Notes: generated by a model from the letters alone, not told the origin. A stretch of DNA of 64,000 bases from Caenispirillum salinarum_A (GCF_044803115.1 NZ_CP085224.1:3596001-3660000); one strand, 5' to 3'. Shown: positions 46,256-56,520, counted from the stretch's first letter. Numbers and translations are program-made.

Positions 46256-47790
46256 CGGTCTGGACATACGACGGCCCGCCCCACGTGGGCGCCATGCGGG
46301 TGGTCACGGCCATGCGCGGCGTGCATTACGTGCTGCACGCACCGCAGGGCGACACCTACGCCGACCTTCTGTTCACCATGATCGAGCGGCGCGACCGCCG
46401 CCCCCCGGTCACCTACACCACCTTCAAGGCCAGCGACCTTGGCGGCGACACCGCCGCGCTGTTCAAGGACACGGCGCGCGCGGCGTATGATCGCTTCCGC
46501 CCGCAGGCCATGATCGTCAGCGCGTCCTGCACCGGGGAACTGATCCAGGACGACCCCGGAGGCCTCGCCAAGGCGCTGGACCTGCCGGTGCCGGTGATCC
46601 CGCTGCACCTGAACAGCTATCAGCGGAAAGAGAATTGGGGCGCGGCAGAGACCTTCCACGCCCTGGTGCGCGGGTGCTGCCGGGGCCGGACGTATGGTCC
46701 CAGGCCCGCCGGCGCCCGTCCCACCGCCAATATCCTGGGTCCGGCGGCGCTGGGCTTCCGTCATCGCGACGACCAGGCGGAAGTGCGTCGGCTGCTGTCG
46801 CTGCTGGGGATCGACGTCGCCGTCACCGCGCCGTGGGAGGCCTCTCCGGCCGATCTGGTGCGCCTGCCGGACGCCGACTTCAACGTGGTCCTGTACCCGG
46901 AAATCGCCGACACCGCCGCCAAGTGGCTGTCGCGCACCTTCCGTCAGCCGCACACCCGCACCGTCCCCATCGGCCTGAACGCCACCCGCGACTTTTTGCG
47001 GGAGGCCGCCGAACTGGCCGGCGTCGACCCTGCTCCGGCCCTGGCGGCTGTCGAGGCGCAGGCGCGGATGCCGTGGTACGCGGCCTCGGTCGACTCGACC
47101 TACCTGACGGGCAAGCGCGTGTTCATCTTCGGCGACGCCACCCACGCCGTCGCCGCCGCCCGTGTGGCGTCGGAGGAACTGGGGTTCACGGTCTGCGGCC
47201 TGGGCACCTACGGCCGGGAATTCGCCCGTGACGTCCGCGCTGCCGCCGACCGCCTCGGCCTCGACGCCCTCATCACCGACGACATGCTGGAGGTGGAGGA
47301 GGCCATCGCCGCCGCCCGGCCCGAGCTGGTGCTGGGCACGCAGATGGAGCGCCACATCGCCAAGCGCCTGGGCCTGCCCTGCGCCGTCATCTCCGCCCCC
47401 GTCCACGTCCAGGACCACCCCGCGCGCTATGCCCCGCAGATGGGGATAGAGGGTGCGAACGTGATCTTCGACACCTGGGTGCATCCGCTGATGATGGGGC
47501 TGGAGGAACACCTGCTGACCATGTTCCGCGACGACCCGGAATTCCACGGCGAGGCCGCGCCCTCGCACCTGGGGCCGCCCATTCCCATGCCCACGCCCGC
47601 GCAGGTCGTCGAAGACACCGCCGCCGCCGCCCTGTCCTGGGCCGCCGACGCCGAGTTGGAGCTGAAAAAGATCCCCTTCTTCGTGCGTGGCAAGGCGCGG
47701 CGCAACACCGAACGCTTCGCCGCCGGCCACGGCCTGTCCACCATCACCATCGAGACGCTCTATGACGCCAAGGCACATTTCGGACGCTGA
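46246..47790 (+). CDS. bchB: Dark-operative protochlorophyllide reductase, B subunit
   Basis: A 514-residue subunit of DPOR. Asp36 (QGDTYAD) is the unusual aspartate ligand of the NB-cluster, Cys95 lies in VSASCTGEL, and Asp283 (ASVDSTYLTG) corresponds to the proton-donating Asp274 of Rhodobacter. The C-terminal small domain follows after PTPAQVVED. The start MRLTVWTYDGPPHVGAMRV is the family's; GGAG is 7 bases upstream. It overlaps bchH by 29 bases. Confidence 0.97.
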   Translation: MRLTVWTYDGPPHVGAMRVVTAMRGVHYVLHAPQGDTYADLLFTMIERRDRRPPVTYTTFKASDLGGDTAALFKDTARAAYDRFRPQAMIVSASCTGELIQDDPGGLAKALDLPVPVIPLHLNSYQRKENWGAAETFHALVRGCCRGRTYGPRPAGARPTANILGPAALGFRHRDDQAEVRRLLSLLGIDVAVTAPWEASPADLVRLPDADFNVVLYPEIADTAAKWLSRTFRQPHTRTVPIGLNATRDFLREAAELAGVDPAPALAAVEAQARMPWYAASVDSTYLTGKRVFIFGDATHAVAAARVASEELGFTVCGLGTYGREFARDVRAAADRLGLDALITDDMLEVEEAIAAARPELVLGTQMERHIAKRLGLPCAVISAPVHVQDHPARYAPQMGIEGANVIFDTWVHPLMMGLEEHLLTMFRDDPEFHGEAAPSHLGPPIPMPTPAQVVEDTAAAALSWAADAELELKKIPFFVRGKARRNTERFAAGHGLSTITIETLYDAKAHFGR

Positions 47791-50700
47791 CCGCGCCCCG
47801 GCCGGCGTCGTGCCGGTCCGTGTGGTGATCGTGACGCTGGACGCCCATCTGGCCGGCGCCCTGGACCGCGCGCGCACCGATCTCGCCCGCGACCTGCCGG
47901 GCCTGACGCTCACCCTGCACAGCGCGGTGGAGTGGGAGCACGACGCGGGCGCGCTGGAACGCTGCAAGGCCGACATCGCCCAGGCCGACGTCATCCTCGC
48001 GACCATGCTTTTCATGGACGACCACGTGAAGGCCATCCTGCCCGCCCTTCAGGCGCGGCGGGAGCAGTGCGACGCCCTGGTTGGCTGCATGTCGGCCGGC
48101 GAGGTCATCCGCTGCACGAAGCTGGGCCCCTTCCGCATGGACGGCGCCGACCGGGGGCCGCTGGCGCTGCTCAAGCGCCTGCGCGGCGACCGGAGCAAAA
48201 AGAAGGGTGGCGGGGCCAGTGGTGCGAACCAGATGGCGATGCTGAAACGCATCCCCCGCATCCTTCGGCTCATTCCCGGCAAGGCGCAGGACCTGCGGGC
48301 CTATTTCCTCACGCTGCAATACTGGCTGGCGGGGTCGGAAGAGAACATCGCCAGCCTGGTGCGCTTCCTGGTCGACCGCTACGCCACCGGCCCCCGCCGC
48401 GCCCTGCACGGCCGGCTGAAGCCGCGCGAGCCGGTGGAATACCCCGAAGTCGGTCTGTATCACCCGGACCTGACGGTGCGCGCCACCACCGACCTTGCCG
48501 CCCTGCCCCGGCCGTCGCCGTGCAAGGGGACGGTGGGCCTGCTGCTCATGCGATCCTACGTGCTGGCGGGCAACACCGCGCACTATGACGGCGTCATCCG
48601 GGCGCTGGAGGCGCAGGGGCTGGCGGTGCGTCCGGCCTTTGCGAGCGGCCTGGACGCGCGCCCGGCGGTGGACGCCTTCTTCCGGTCCGACGACGGCGCG
48701 GCGGCGGTGGATGCGGTGGTTTCGCTGACCGGCTTCTCCCTGGTGGGCGGCCCGGCCTACAACGACGCGAAAGCCGCCGAGGAAACGCTGGCGAGCCTCG
48801 ACGTGCCGATCCTCACCGCCCACGCCCTGGAGTTCCAGACGCTGGAGCAGTGGCGCGGGTCTCCGCGGGGGCTGATGCCGGTGGAGGCCACCATGATGGT
48901 CGCCATCCCGGAACTGGACGGCGCCATCTCCCCCATGCTCTACGGCGGCCGCACGGAAACGCCCGGCGGCGCCCCCGCCATGGCGCCCGAGCCCGAGCGC
49001 TGCGCCATGCTGGCCGCGCGGGTGGCGAAGCGCGTGGCATTGCGCAAAACCGCCAAGGCCGCGCGCAAGGTCGCCGTGGTGCTGTTCAACTTCCCGCCCA
49101 ACGCCGGCGCCACGGGCACGGCGGCCTATCTGTCCGTCTTCCAAAGCCTTCACAACACCCTGGCGGCGCTGAAGGCCGACGGCTACGGCGTGGACGTGCC
49201 CGAGGACGTGGACGCCCTGCGCGCCGCCGTGCTGGAAGGCACCGCCGAACGCCACGGCCAGCCGGCCAACGTCGCGGCCCGCATCTCCGCCGACGATCAT
49301 GTGCGGCGCGAGGCAAGGCTTGCGGAGATCGAGGCGCAATGGGGGCCGGCGCCGGGCCGGCACCAGAGCGACGGCGGCGGCATCTTCGTGCTGGGCCGAA
49401 CCTTCGGCAACGTCTTCGTCGGCGTCCAGCCCGCCTTCGGCCACGAGGACGACCCCATGCGGCTGATGTTCGAGGGCGGATCGGCGCCGACCCATGCGTT
49501 CTCCGCCTTCTACCGCTGGCTGCGGGAGGACTTCGCCGCCGACAGCCTGCTGCACTTCGGCATGCACGGCGCCCTGGAATTCATGCCGGGCAAGCAGGCG
49601 GGGCTGTCGGGCACCTGCTGGCCCGACCACCTGATCGGCGCCCTGCCGCACGTCTACCTCTACGCCGCCAACAACCCGTCGGAGGCGACGCTCGCCAAGC
49701 GGCGGACGGCGGCGACCATGGTCACCCACCTGACGCCGCCGCTCGCCGAAGCCGGGCTGCACCGGGAGCTTCTGGAGATCAGGGACGGCATCGAGCGGTG
49801 GCGCGCCCTTCCCCTTGATGCCATCGAGGACCGCACGCGCCTTGCCGAAACGCTCCGGGCTCAGGCGCGGGCGGTGGACGTCGGCCCCGGCGCCGATGCC
49901 TGGACGCGCGATCCGCATGGGGCCGTCGCCGCGCTTGGCCATGCGGTGCTGGGGCTGGAACAGACGCTCATCCCCCACGGCCTGCACGTGGTCGGCCGCC
50001 CGCCCGCCGAAGACGCCCGCATCGACATGCTTTCGGCCATGGCCGAGGCCGCCCACGGCACGCGCCCAGACCGCGCGGGGGTGGCGGCGATCGTCACCGG
50101 CGGCCGTTCCGCCTTGCCGCGCGAACAGGCCGACGCCCTGGCCGAGTGGGACCGGCGGCTGCGGGAGGATCACGAGCTTCCCGCCCTGCTGCGCGCGCTG
50201 GACGGCCGCTACATCCGCCCCGCCCCCGGCGGCGACATCCTGCGCACGCCCGACGTGCTGCCGACGGGCCGCAACCTGCACGGCTTCGACCCCTACCGCA
50301 TTCCCGATGCCTGGGCCGTGGCCGATGGCGCCCGTCAGGCCGACCGCATCCTCGCCCGCCACACCGCCGAGGGCCACGGCCTGCCGAAAAGCGTCGCCCT
50401 GGTGCTGTGGGGGACCGACAACCTGAAAAGCGGCGGCGCTCCGCTGGCCCAGGCCCTGGCGCTGCTCGGCGCCCGCCCGCGTTTCGACGCCTACGGCCGG
50501 CTGACCGGTGCGCAGTTGATCCCGCTCCCGGAGCTGGGCCGTCCGCGCATCGACGTGGTGATGACGCTGTCCGGCATCTTCCGCGACCTGCTGCCGCTGC
50601 AAACGCGCCTGCTGGCTGAAGCCGCCTGGCTCGCCGCCACCGCCGAGGACGAGGCGCCGGAGGACAACTTCGTCCGCAAGCACGCGCTGGCCTATGCGGA

Positions 50701-51481
50701 GGCCCACGGCTGCGGCATGGAAACGGCGGCGCTGCGGGTGTTCTCCAACGCCGACGGTGCCTATGGGTCCAACGTCAACCACCTGATCGACAGCGGGTGC
50801 TGGGGCGACGAGGACGAGTTGGCCGAGACCTTCAGCCGCCGCAAGTGCTTCGCCTACGGCCGCAAGGGTGCTGCGGTGAAGCAGCCGGAACTGCTGTGCG
50901 ACATGCTGGCCGGTGTGGCGCTCGCCTATCAGAACCTGGAGAGCGCCGAACTCGGCATCACCACCATCGAACACTACTTCGACACCCTCGGCGGCATCAG
51001 CCGGGCCGCCCGCCGCGCCAAGGGATCGCGCGATGCGCTGCCGGTCTACATCGGCGACCAGACGCGCGGCACCAACGCCGCCGTCCGCACCCTGGCCGAA
51101 CAGGTCGCGCTGGAAACCCACACGCGGATGCTGAATCCGACATGGTACGAGGGCCTGCTGTCCCACGGCCACGAGGGCGTGCGCCAGATCGAGGCCGCCG
51201 TGACCAACACCATGGGCTGGTCGGCCACCACCGGGCAGGTCGCACCCTGGGTCTACCAGCGCCTGACCCAGACCTTCCTGCTGGACGAGCAGATGCGCGA
51301 GCGCATGGCCGCCCTGAACCCGACCGCGTCCGCCCGTGTCGCCAACCGCCTGCTGGAGGCGCACGAACGCCACTACTGGACCCCCGACCCCGAAACGCTC
51401 CGCGCGCTGCAAGACGCCGGCGAGGACCTGGAAGACCGCCTGGAAGGCGTCTCCCCGGCCCCCGGCATGGCCGCCGAATAA
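47762..51481 (+). CDS. bchH: Magnesium chelatase, H subunit
   Basis: A 1239-residue porphyrin-binding subunit of Mg-chelatase, which with BchI and BchD (not in the window) inserts Mg into protoporphyrin IX, the first committed step. Typical blocks are VVLFNFPPNAGATGTAAYLSVF, HFGMHGALEFMPGKQAGLSG, VIMTLSGIFRDLLPLQ-like VVMTLSGIFRDLLPLQ and VFSNADGAYGSNVNHLIDSG. It starts inside the end of bchB. Length is normal. Confidence 0.98.
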   Translation: MTPRHISDADRAPAGVVPVRVVIVTLDAHLAGALDRARTDLARDLPGLTLTLHSAVEWEHDAGALERCKADIAQADVILATMLFMDDHVKAILPALQARREQCDALVGCMSAGEVIRCTKLGPFRMDGADRGPLALLKRLRGDRSKKKGGGASGANQMAMLKRIPRILRLIPGKAQDLRAYFLTLQYWLAGSEENIASLVRFLVDRYATGPRRALHGRLKPREPVEYPEVGLYHPDLTVRATTDLAALPRPSPCKGTVGLLLMRSYVLAGNTAHYDGVIRALEAQGLAVRPAFASGLDARPAVDAFFRSDDGAAAVDAVVSLTGFSLVGGPAYNDAKAAEETLASLDVPILTAHALEFQTLEQWRGSPRGLMPVEATMMVAIPELDGAISPMLYGGRTETPGGAPAMAPEPERCAMLAARVAKRVALRKTAKAARKVAVVLFNFPPNAGATGTAAYLSVFQSLHNTLAALKADGYGVDVPEDVDALRAAVLEGTAERHGQPANVAARISADDHVRREARLAEIEAQWGPAPGRHQSDGGGIFVLGRTFGNVFVGVQPAFGHEDDPMRLMFEGGSAPTHAFSAFYRWLREDFAADSLLHFGMHGALEFMPGKQAGLSGTCWPDHLIGALPHVYLYAANNPSEATLAKRRTAATMVTHLTPPLAEAGLHRELLEIRDGIERWRALPLDAIEDRTRLAETLRAQARAVDVGPGADAWTRDPHGAVAALGHAVLGLEQTLIPHGLHVVGRPPAEDARIDMLSAMAEAAHGTRPDRAGVAAIVTGGRSALPREQADALAEWDRRLREDHELPALLRALDGRYIRPAPGGDILRTPDVLPTGRNLHGFDPYRIPDAWAVADGARQADRILARHTAEGHGLPKSVALVLWGTDNLKSGGAPLAQALALLGARPRFDAYGRLTGAQLIPLPELGRPRIDVVMTLSGIFRDLLPLQTRLLAEAAWLAATAEDEAPEDNFVRKHALAYAEAHGCGMETAALRVFSNADGAYGSNVNHLIDSGCWGDEDELAETFSRRKCFAYGRKGAAVKQPELLCDMLAGVALAYQNLESAELGITTIEHYFDTLGGISRAARRAKGSRDALPVYIGDQTRGTNAAVRTLAEQVALETHTRMLNPTWYEGLLSHGHEGVRQIEAAVTNTMGWSATTGQVAPWVYQRLTQTFLLDEQMRERMAALNPTASARVANRLLEAHERHYWTPDPETLRALQDAGEDLEDRLEGVSPAPGMAAE

Positions 51482-51500
51482 CCGACAGGAGATTTGCCCC

Positions 51501-52397
51501 GTGCTCGACTCCCCCGTGAAACGGCCCCCGCGCGATGGCGACGGCGACGGCAGCGTGCAGGTGCACATGGACCTGCCCATGGAGATCGACGGCGCCAAGG
51601 TGTTCGCCGTCTACGGCAAGGGCGGCATCGGCAAGAGCACCACGTCGTCCAACCTGTCCGTCGCCTTTTCCAAGCTGGGCAAGCGGGTGGTGCAGATCGG
51701 CTGCGATCCCAAGCACGACAGCACCTTCACCCTGACCAAGCGGCTGGTGCCCACCGTCATCGACACCCTGCAAAGCGTGCGCTTCCACACCGAGGAACTG
51801 TCCCTCGATGACTTCGTGTACGAGGGCTACAACGGCGTGCTCTGCGTGGAAGCCGGCGGCCCGCCCGCCGGCACGGGATGCGGCGGATACGTGGTCGGCC
51901 AGACGGTGAAGCTTTTGAAGGAGCATCACCTGCTGGAAGACACCGACGTCGTCATCTTCGACGTGCTGGGCGACGTGGTGTGCGGCGGGTTCGCCGCCCC
52001 GCTCCAGCACGCCGACCGGGCGCTGGTGGTCGCGGCCAACGACTTCGACAGCATCTTCGCCATGAACCGCATCGTCGCCGCCATCCAGGCCAAGGCGAAG
52101 AACTACGACGTGCGGCTGGGCGGCGTCATCGCCAACCGCAGCGCCGACACCGACCAGATCGAGCGGTTCAACGCCGCCACCGGGATGAAGACCCTCGCCC
52201 ACCTGCCGGACCTGGACGTCATCCGCCGCAGCCGGCTGAAGAAAGCGACCCTGTTCGAGATGGACGGCGGCCCGGAGCTGGAGGCCGTGCAGAACGAGTA
52301 CCTGCGCCTCGCCGCGAGCCTCTGGGCCGGGGTGGAGCCGCTGGACGCCAAGTCCCTGCAAGACCGGGAAATCTTCGACCTGCTGGGGTTCGACTGA
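51501..52397 (+). CDS. bchL: DPOR iron-sulfur ATPase, L subunit
   Basis: A 298-residue NifH-like ATPase that delivers electrons to BchNB. The P-loop is GKGGIGKSTTSS; the bridging [4Fe-4S] cysteines are in GTGCGGYVVGQ and DVVCGGFAAPL. A GTG start with AGGAG 10 bases upstream is used. It lies 19 bases after bchH and its stop overlaps the bchM start by one base (TGATG). Confidence 0.98.
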   Translation: MLDSPVKRPPRDGDGDGSVQVHMDLPMEIDGAKVFAVYGKGGIGKSTTSSNLSVAFSKLGKRVVQIGCDPKHDSTFTLTKRLVPTVIDTLQSVRFHTEELSLDDFVYEGYNGVLCVEAGGPPAGTGCGGYVVGQTVKLLKEHHLLEDTDVVIFDVLGDVVCGGFAAPLQHADRALVVAANDFDSIFAMNRIVAAIQAKAKNYDVRLGGVIANRSADTDQIERFNAATGMKTLAHLPDLDVIRRSRLKKATLFEMDGGPELEAVQNEYLRLAASLWAGVEPLDAKSLQDREIFDLLGFD

Positions 52398-53110
52398 TGG
52401 ACACCACCGCCGCCTCCTACACAGCCCGCCGGGCCGAGATCGAAACCTACTTCGACCGCACGGCCGTGCACGCCTGGGAACGCCTGACCTCCGACGCCCC
52501 GGTCGGGCGCATCCGCGCCACCGTGCGGGAGGGCCGCGACACCATGCGCACCACCCTCCTTTCCTGGCTGCCCGAGGACCTGACCGGCGCCCGCGTGCTG
52601 GATGCCGGCTGCGGCACCGGCGCGCTGGCGGTGGAAGCCGCCCGGCGCGGGGCGGAGGTGGTGGCCGTCGACCTGTCGCCCACCCTCATCCGCCTCGCCA
52701 GCGAACGGATGCCGGCGGACCTTCGCGGCCGCCTGTCCTTCCATGTGGGGGACATGCTGGACCCGGCCTTGGGCCCCTTCGACCATGCGGTGTGCATGGA
52801 CAGCCTGATCCATTACGACACCGCCGATGCGGTCCGCATGTTGGCCGGGCTGGCGGCGCGGGCGCGGGCGTCGGTGGTCTTCACCCTGGCCCCGCGCACC
52901 CCGGCGCTGGCGATGATGCACGGCATCGGCCGCCTGTTCCCGCGCGGCGACCGGGCGCCGTCCATCGAGCCGGTGAGCCTGGACGGCTTCCACCGCCGCG
53001 CCGCCGCCGATGCGTCGCTGGTGGGCTGGCACCTCGCCCGCACGCGGCGGGTGAGCCGGGGGTTCTACATCTCGCAGGCCCTGGAGGCCGTCGGACCATG
53101 CGCAGGCTGA
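52397..53110 (+). CDS. bchM: Mg-protoporphyrin IX O-methyltransferase
   Basis: A 237-residue SAM-dependent methyltransferase giving Mg-protoporphyrin IX monomethyl ester, the substrate of both AcsF and BchE. It has the family N-terminus IETYFDRTAVHAWERL, SAM motif VLDAGCGTGALAVEAARRG, and RTRRVSRGFYISQALEAV at the end. It overlaps lhaA by 13 bases. Confidence 0.97.
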   Translation: MDTTAASYTARRAEIETYFDRTAVHAWERLTSDAPVGRIRATVREGRDTMRTTLLSWLPEDLTGARVLDAGCGTGALAVEAARRGAEVVAVDLSPTLIRLASERMPADLRGRLSFHVGDMLDPALGPFDHAVCMDSLIHYDTADAVRMLAGLAARARASVVFTLAPRTPALAMMHGIGRLFPRGDRAPSIEPVSLDGFHRRAAADASLVGWHLARTRRVSRGFYISQALEAVGPCAG

Positions 53111-54543
53111 CCGCGCCCTTTCCGGCGGTGGCGGCCTGGCGCCGCCTGACGCCGCACCTTCTCCCCTTCGCCGATGCCGCGACGAAGGAACTGCCGCTCG
53201 GCCGTCTGCTGCGGCTGTCGCTGTTCCAGGTCTCCGTCGGGGTGGCGCTGGTGCTGCTGAACGGCACGCTCAACCGCGTGATGATCGTGGAACTGGGCGT
53301 GCCCGCCGGGCTGGTCGCCGTGATGATCGCCCTGCCGCTGGTCGCCGCGCCCTTCCGCGCGCTGATCGGCCACAAGTCCGACACCCATCGTTCCGTCCTG
53401 GGCTGGCGGCGGGTGCCCTACATCTGGATGGGCACCATGCTGCAATTCGCCGGCCTCGCCATCATGCCCTTTGCCCTGCTGGTGCTGTCGGGCGACACGC
53501 TGGGGCCGCAGGTGCCCTACGCCGGAGAGGTCGCCGCCGCACTCGCCTTCCTGCTGGTGGGGATCGGGATGCACATGGCGCAGACCGCCGGCCTGGCGCT
53601 GGCCGACGATCTCGCACCCCGCCATGCCCGCCCGCGCGTGGTGCCGCTGCTCTACGTCATGCTGCTGGTGGGGATGGTGGCGGCGTCCGTCGTCGTCGGC
53701 GCCACGCTGGCCGCCTACAGCCCCATGCGCCTGATCCAGGTGATCCAGGGTGCGGCGCTCGCCAGCCTGATCCTCAACGGCCTGGCGCTGTGGAAGCAGG
53801 AGGCGCGCGCCCACGCCCGCACCGGCGCCGATTCCCCCCGCCCCGCCTTTCGCGAGACGTGGCGCGCCTTCGCCGCCGTCAAGGGCGCCCGCCGCCTGCT
53901 GGTCGCCACCGGACTGGGTGCGGCCGCCTTTTCCATGCAGGACATATTGCTGGAACCGTATGGCGGCGAGATCCTGGCGCTCGGCGTCGGCGCGACGACC
54001 ATGCTGACCGCCCTGCTGGCCGGCGGCACGCTCATCGGTTTCGCGCTTGCTGCCCGCGCGCTGGGACAGGGGCAGGACCCGCACCGCATCGCCGCTCTCG
54101 GCGCGCTGGCGGGCGTGGCGGCGTTCTCCTGCGTCATCTTCGCAGCGCCTACGCACTCCCCCGCCCTGTTCCGCGCCGGGACGGTGCTGATCGGCTTCGG
54201 CGGCGGGCTGTTCGCGGTCGGCACCCTGACCGCCGCCATGGCGCTGGGAGAGGGTCGCGGCAACGGCCTGGCGCTGGGCGCCTGGGGCGCGGTGCAGGCC
54301 ACCGCCGCCGGTGCGGCGCTGGGCTTGGGCGGCGTCATCCGCGATGCCGTGGGAGAGGCTGCGATGGCCGGCGGGCTCGGCTCGGCCCTCGTCTCTCCGG
54401 CCACCGGCTATGCCGCCGTCTACCAGATCGAGATCATCCTGCTGTTCGCCACCCTCATCGCCATCGGCCCGCTGGTGCGCCACGCCCGCGCGCGGACCGA
54501 CCGCCCCACGCGGCCCTTCGGCCTGGCAGAGTTCCCCGGCTGA
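53098..54543 (+). CDS. lhaA: LhaA, light-harvesting 1 assembly protein
   Basis: A 481-residue, 12-helix BCD-family membrane protein related to PucC and Bch2. LNGTLNRVMIVELGVPAGLVA, GWRRVPYIWMGTMLQFAGL and SMQDILLEPYGGEILALGVGAT are hallmarks. LhaA (F1696) aids LH1 assembly, likely by handling bacteriochlorophyll near the translocon. The order bchM-lhaA-puhA is conserved in purple bacteria. It starts within the end of bchM. Confidence 0.95.
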   Translation: MRRLTAPFPAVAAWRRLTPHLLPFADAATKELPLGRLLRLSLFQVSVGVALVLLNGTLNRVMIVELGVPAGLVAVMIALPLVAAPFRALIGHKSDTHRSVLGWRRVPYIWMGTMLQFAGLAIMPFALLVLSGDTLGPQVPYAGEVAAALAFLLVGIGMHMAQTAGLALADDLAPRHARPRVVPLLYVMLLVGMVAASVVVGATLAAYSPMRLIQVIQGAALASLILNGLALWKQEARAHARTGADSPRPAFRETWRAFAAVKGARRLLVATGLGAAAFSMQDILLEPYGGEILALGVGATTMLTALLAGGTLIGFALAARALGQGQDPHRIAALGALAGVAAFSCVIFAAPTHSPALFRAGTVLIGFGGGLFAVGTLTAAMALGEGRGNGLALGAWGAVQATAAGAALGLGGVIRDAVGEAAMAGGLGSALVSPATGYAAVYQIEIILLFATLIAIGPLVRHARARTDRPTRPFGLAEFPG

Positions 54544-54573
54544 CCACCGCCCCGTCCACCAAGGAGGCCCACC

Positions 54574-55356
54574 ATGCCCTATGGCGCCATCACCGAGTAC
54601 ATCGACGTCGCACAGGTGGTCCTGTACGCGTTCTTCCTGTTCTTCGCGCTGCTGATCCTGTACCTGCGGCGGGAGGACAAGCGCGAGGGCTATCCGCTGG
54701 AGGGCCGCGAACGGGGCCGGGTGACCGTGCAGGGCTTCCCGCCCGTGCCCAAGCCCAAGACCTTCCACACCCGCGACGGCCGCACCGTGCTGGCCCCGCG
54801 CCCCGACGAGGTGGAGCGCGAAATCCAGGCCAAGGCCACCTGGCCGCATCCCGGCGCCCCCATCGAGCCGCTGGGCGATCCGCTGCAATCGGGCATCGGG
54901 CCGGGGTCGTGGGTGAACCGCATCGACAAGCCGTTCCTCACCTTCGACGGCCTGCCCCAGGTGGTGCCCATGCGCGCCGCCCCTGGCCAGAAGGTGCCCG
55001 CCATGGATGTCGATCCGCGCGGCATGGACGTCATCGCCGCCGACAACAAGGTGGCGGGCCGCGTCACCGACATCTGGGTCGACATCGCCGAGCAATACAT
55101 CCGCTATCTGGAAATGAATGTGCCCGCCGCCCCCGGCGAGACGGAGAAGACGGTCCTGCTGCCCATCGTCTTCGCCAACATCAGCCGGCGCTGGCGCAAC
55201 ATTCGCGTGGACGCGCTGATGTCCCACCATTTCGCCACCGTGCCGGTCATCAAGAGCCCGCACCAGATCACGGCGCTGGAGGAAGACAAGATCAACGCCT
55301 ACTACGCCGGCGGCCTGCTGTATGCCGAGCCCAAGCGCGGGGAGCCGCTGCTATGA
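54574..55356 (+). CDS. puhA: Photosynthetic reaction centre H subunit
   Basis: A 260-residue H subunit that caps the reaction centre and helps proton delivery to QB. One membrane helix (about residues 12-30, VVLYAFFLFFALLILYL) follows the short periplasmic N-terminus YGAITEYIDVAQ. The cytoplasmic PRC-barrel part has DVDPRGMDVIAADNKVAGRV and LLPIVFANISRRWRNIRVDAL. AAGGAGG precedes the ATG. It overlaps puhB by 4 bases. Confidence 0.98.
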   Translation: MPYGAITEYIDVAQVVLYAFFLFFALLILYLRREDKREGYPLEGRERGRVTVQGFPPVPKPKTFHTRDGRTVLAPRPDEVEREIQAKATWPHPGAPIEPLGDPLQSGIGPGSWVNRIDKPFLTFDGLPQVVPMRAAPGQKVPAMDVDPRGMDVIAADNKVAGRVTDIWVDIAEQYIRYLEMNVPAAPGETEKTVLLPIVFANISRRWRNIRVDALMSHHFATVPVIKSPHQITALEEDKINAYYAGGLLYAEPKRGEPLL

Positions 55357-56033
55357 GCCACGTATCCTCCACCCCTCCCCTGCCGGACCCGCACGACCAC
55401 GAGTTCGAGCCCGTCCCCGGCCTCCCCGCGCCCCTGCCGGAAGGAGAGCGCATCCTGTGGCAGGGCCGCCCGGCGTGGACGCGCCTCGCCATCCACGCCT
55501 TCCATGTGCGCAAGGTGGCGGTCTACTTCGCCGCCCTGCTGGCCTGGGTGGTGGCGAGCGCCATCGCCGACGGCGACACGCTGGCGGAAACGGCCAAGAC
55601 CGCCGCCATGGTCACCGTCGGCGGCGCGGTGGCGGTGGGTATCCTGGCGGCGCTCGGGTTCTTCAGCGCCAAGGCGACCGTCTACACCATCACCGACCGG
55701 CGCATCGTGCTGCGCATCGGCATTGCCCTGCCGCTGGTCATCACCGTGCCCTTCAACCTGATCGCCATCGCCCGCTTCCGCCCGCAGAGCAAGGGCATCG
55801 GCGACATTCCCGTGGCCTTGATAAGCGGAGAGCGCATCGGCTTCGGCATCCTGTGGCCGCACGCCCGCCCGTGGAAGCTGGGGCGCCCCCAGCCCATGCT
55901 GCGCTGCGTCCCCGAGGGCGCCGCCGTCGCCACCGTGCTCGCCTCCGCCCTGCGCGCCGACATGGCCCGCCGCAAGGCCGGGGACGAGGCCGAGCCGGCC
56001 ATGGCGCCCCACACCGCCCAGGCCGCCGAGTAG
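55353..56033 (+). CDS. puhB: PuhB, reaction-centre assembly protein
   Basis: A 226-residue protein with membrane segments near residues 58-75 and 86-108 and a C-terminal PH-like domain. The conserved block LPEGERILWQGRPAW and the segment TVYTITDRRIVLRIGIALPLVITVPFNLI-type strand pair are typical. PuhB dimers aid H-subunit and RC assembly in Rhodobacter. It is coupled to puhA by ATGA. Confidence 0.94.
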   Translation: MSHVSSTPPLPDPHDHEFEPVPGLPAPLPEGERILWQGRPAWTRLAIHAFHVRKVAVYFAALLAWVVASAIADGDTLAETAKTAAMVTVGGAVAVGILAALGFFSAKATVYTITDRRIVLRIGIALPLVITVPFNLIAIARFRPQSKGIGDIPVALISGERIGFGILWPHARPWKLGRPQPMLRCVPEGAAVATVLASALRADMARRKAGDEAEPAMAPHTAQAAE

Positions 56034-56043
56034 GAGCCCCGCC

Positions 56044-56520
56044 ATGAGCCGGTCCTTCGCCGACAGAACGCTTCCCCGCCCGCTGCTCATCGGCGCCGGA
56101 CTGCTGGTGGCGGTGGCGGTCGCGGCGGCGGGCTTCAGCAGCCTTACCGGGCTCGGCCGCACCACGGCGGACTCCACGGTCGCCGACGTGGCCGTGGCGG
56201 AAACCGTCGCCTTCACGGTCCACGACCACGCCGACGGCCGCCTCGCTTTCCGCGACGCCCGCGACGGCCGCGTGCTGCATGTGGTCGACCGGAATGCGGA
56301 AGGCTTCCTGCGCGCCGTCATGCACGGCCTGGGGCAGGACCGCCTGGCACAAGGCGCGGGCCCCGACACACCGTTTCGCCTCACCCGCTGGGGCGACGGC
56401 CGCCTGTGGCTGACCGACACAGCCACCGGCAACCGGGTGGCGCTGGAAGCCTTCGGCCGCGACAACGCGGGCGCCTTTGCGCGCCTGTTCGACACCCCTT
56501 CCGAAAGGACGACGCCATGA
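56044..56520 (+). CDS. puhC: PuhC, photosynthetic complex assembly protein
   Basis: A 158-residue protein with one N-terminal membrane helix (about residues 13-33) and a periplasmic domain. The blocks HDHADGRLAFRDARDGRVL and GEGFLR-like AEGFLRAVMHGL, then PFRLTRWGDGRLWLTDTATG, fit the family. PuhC helps RC-LH1 core formation. Its stop overlaps the acsF start by 4 bases. Confidence 0.93.
   Translation: MSRSFADRTLPRPLLIGAGLLVAVAVAAAGFSSLTGLGRTTADSTVADVAVAETVAFTVHDHADGRLAFRDARDGRVLHVVDRNAEGFLRAVMHGLGQDRLAQGAGPDTPFRLTRWGDGRLWLTDTATGNRVALEAFGRDNAGAFARLFDTPSERTTP

Noticed and set aside
47744..51598. A 1284-codon open frame on the minus strand opposite bchH
   Set aside because: Long antisense frames are common in very GC-rich genes. 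Its translation is low complexity with no family motif, while bchH on the plus strand is unmistakable.
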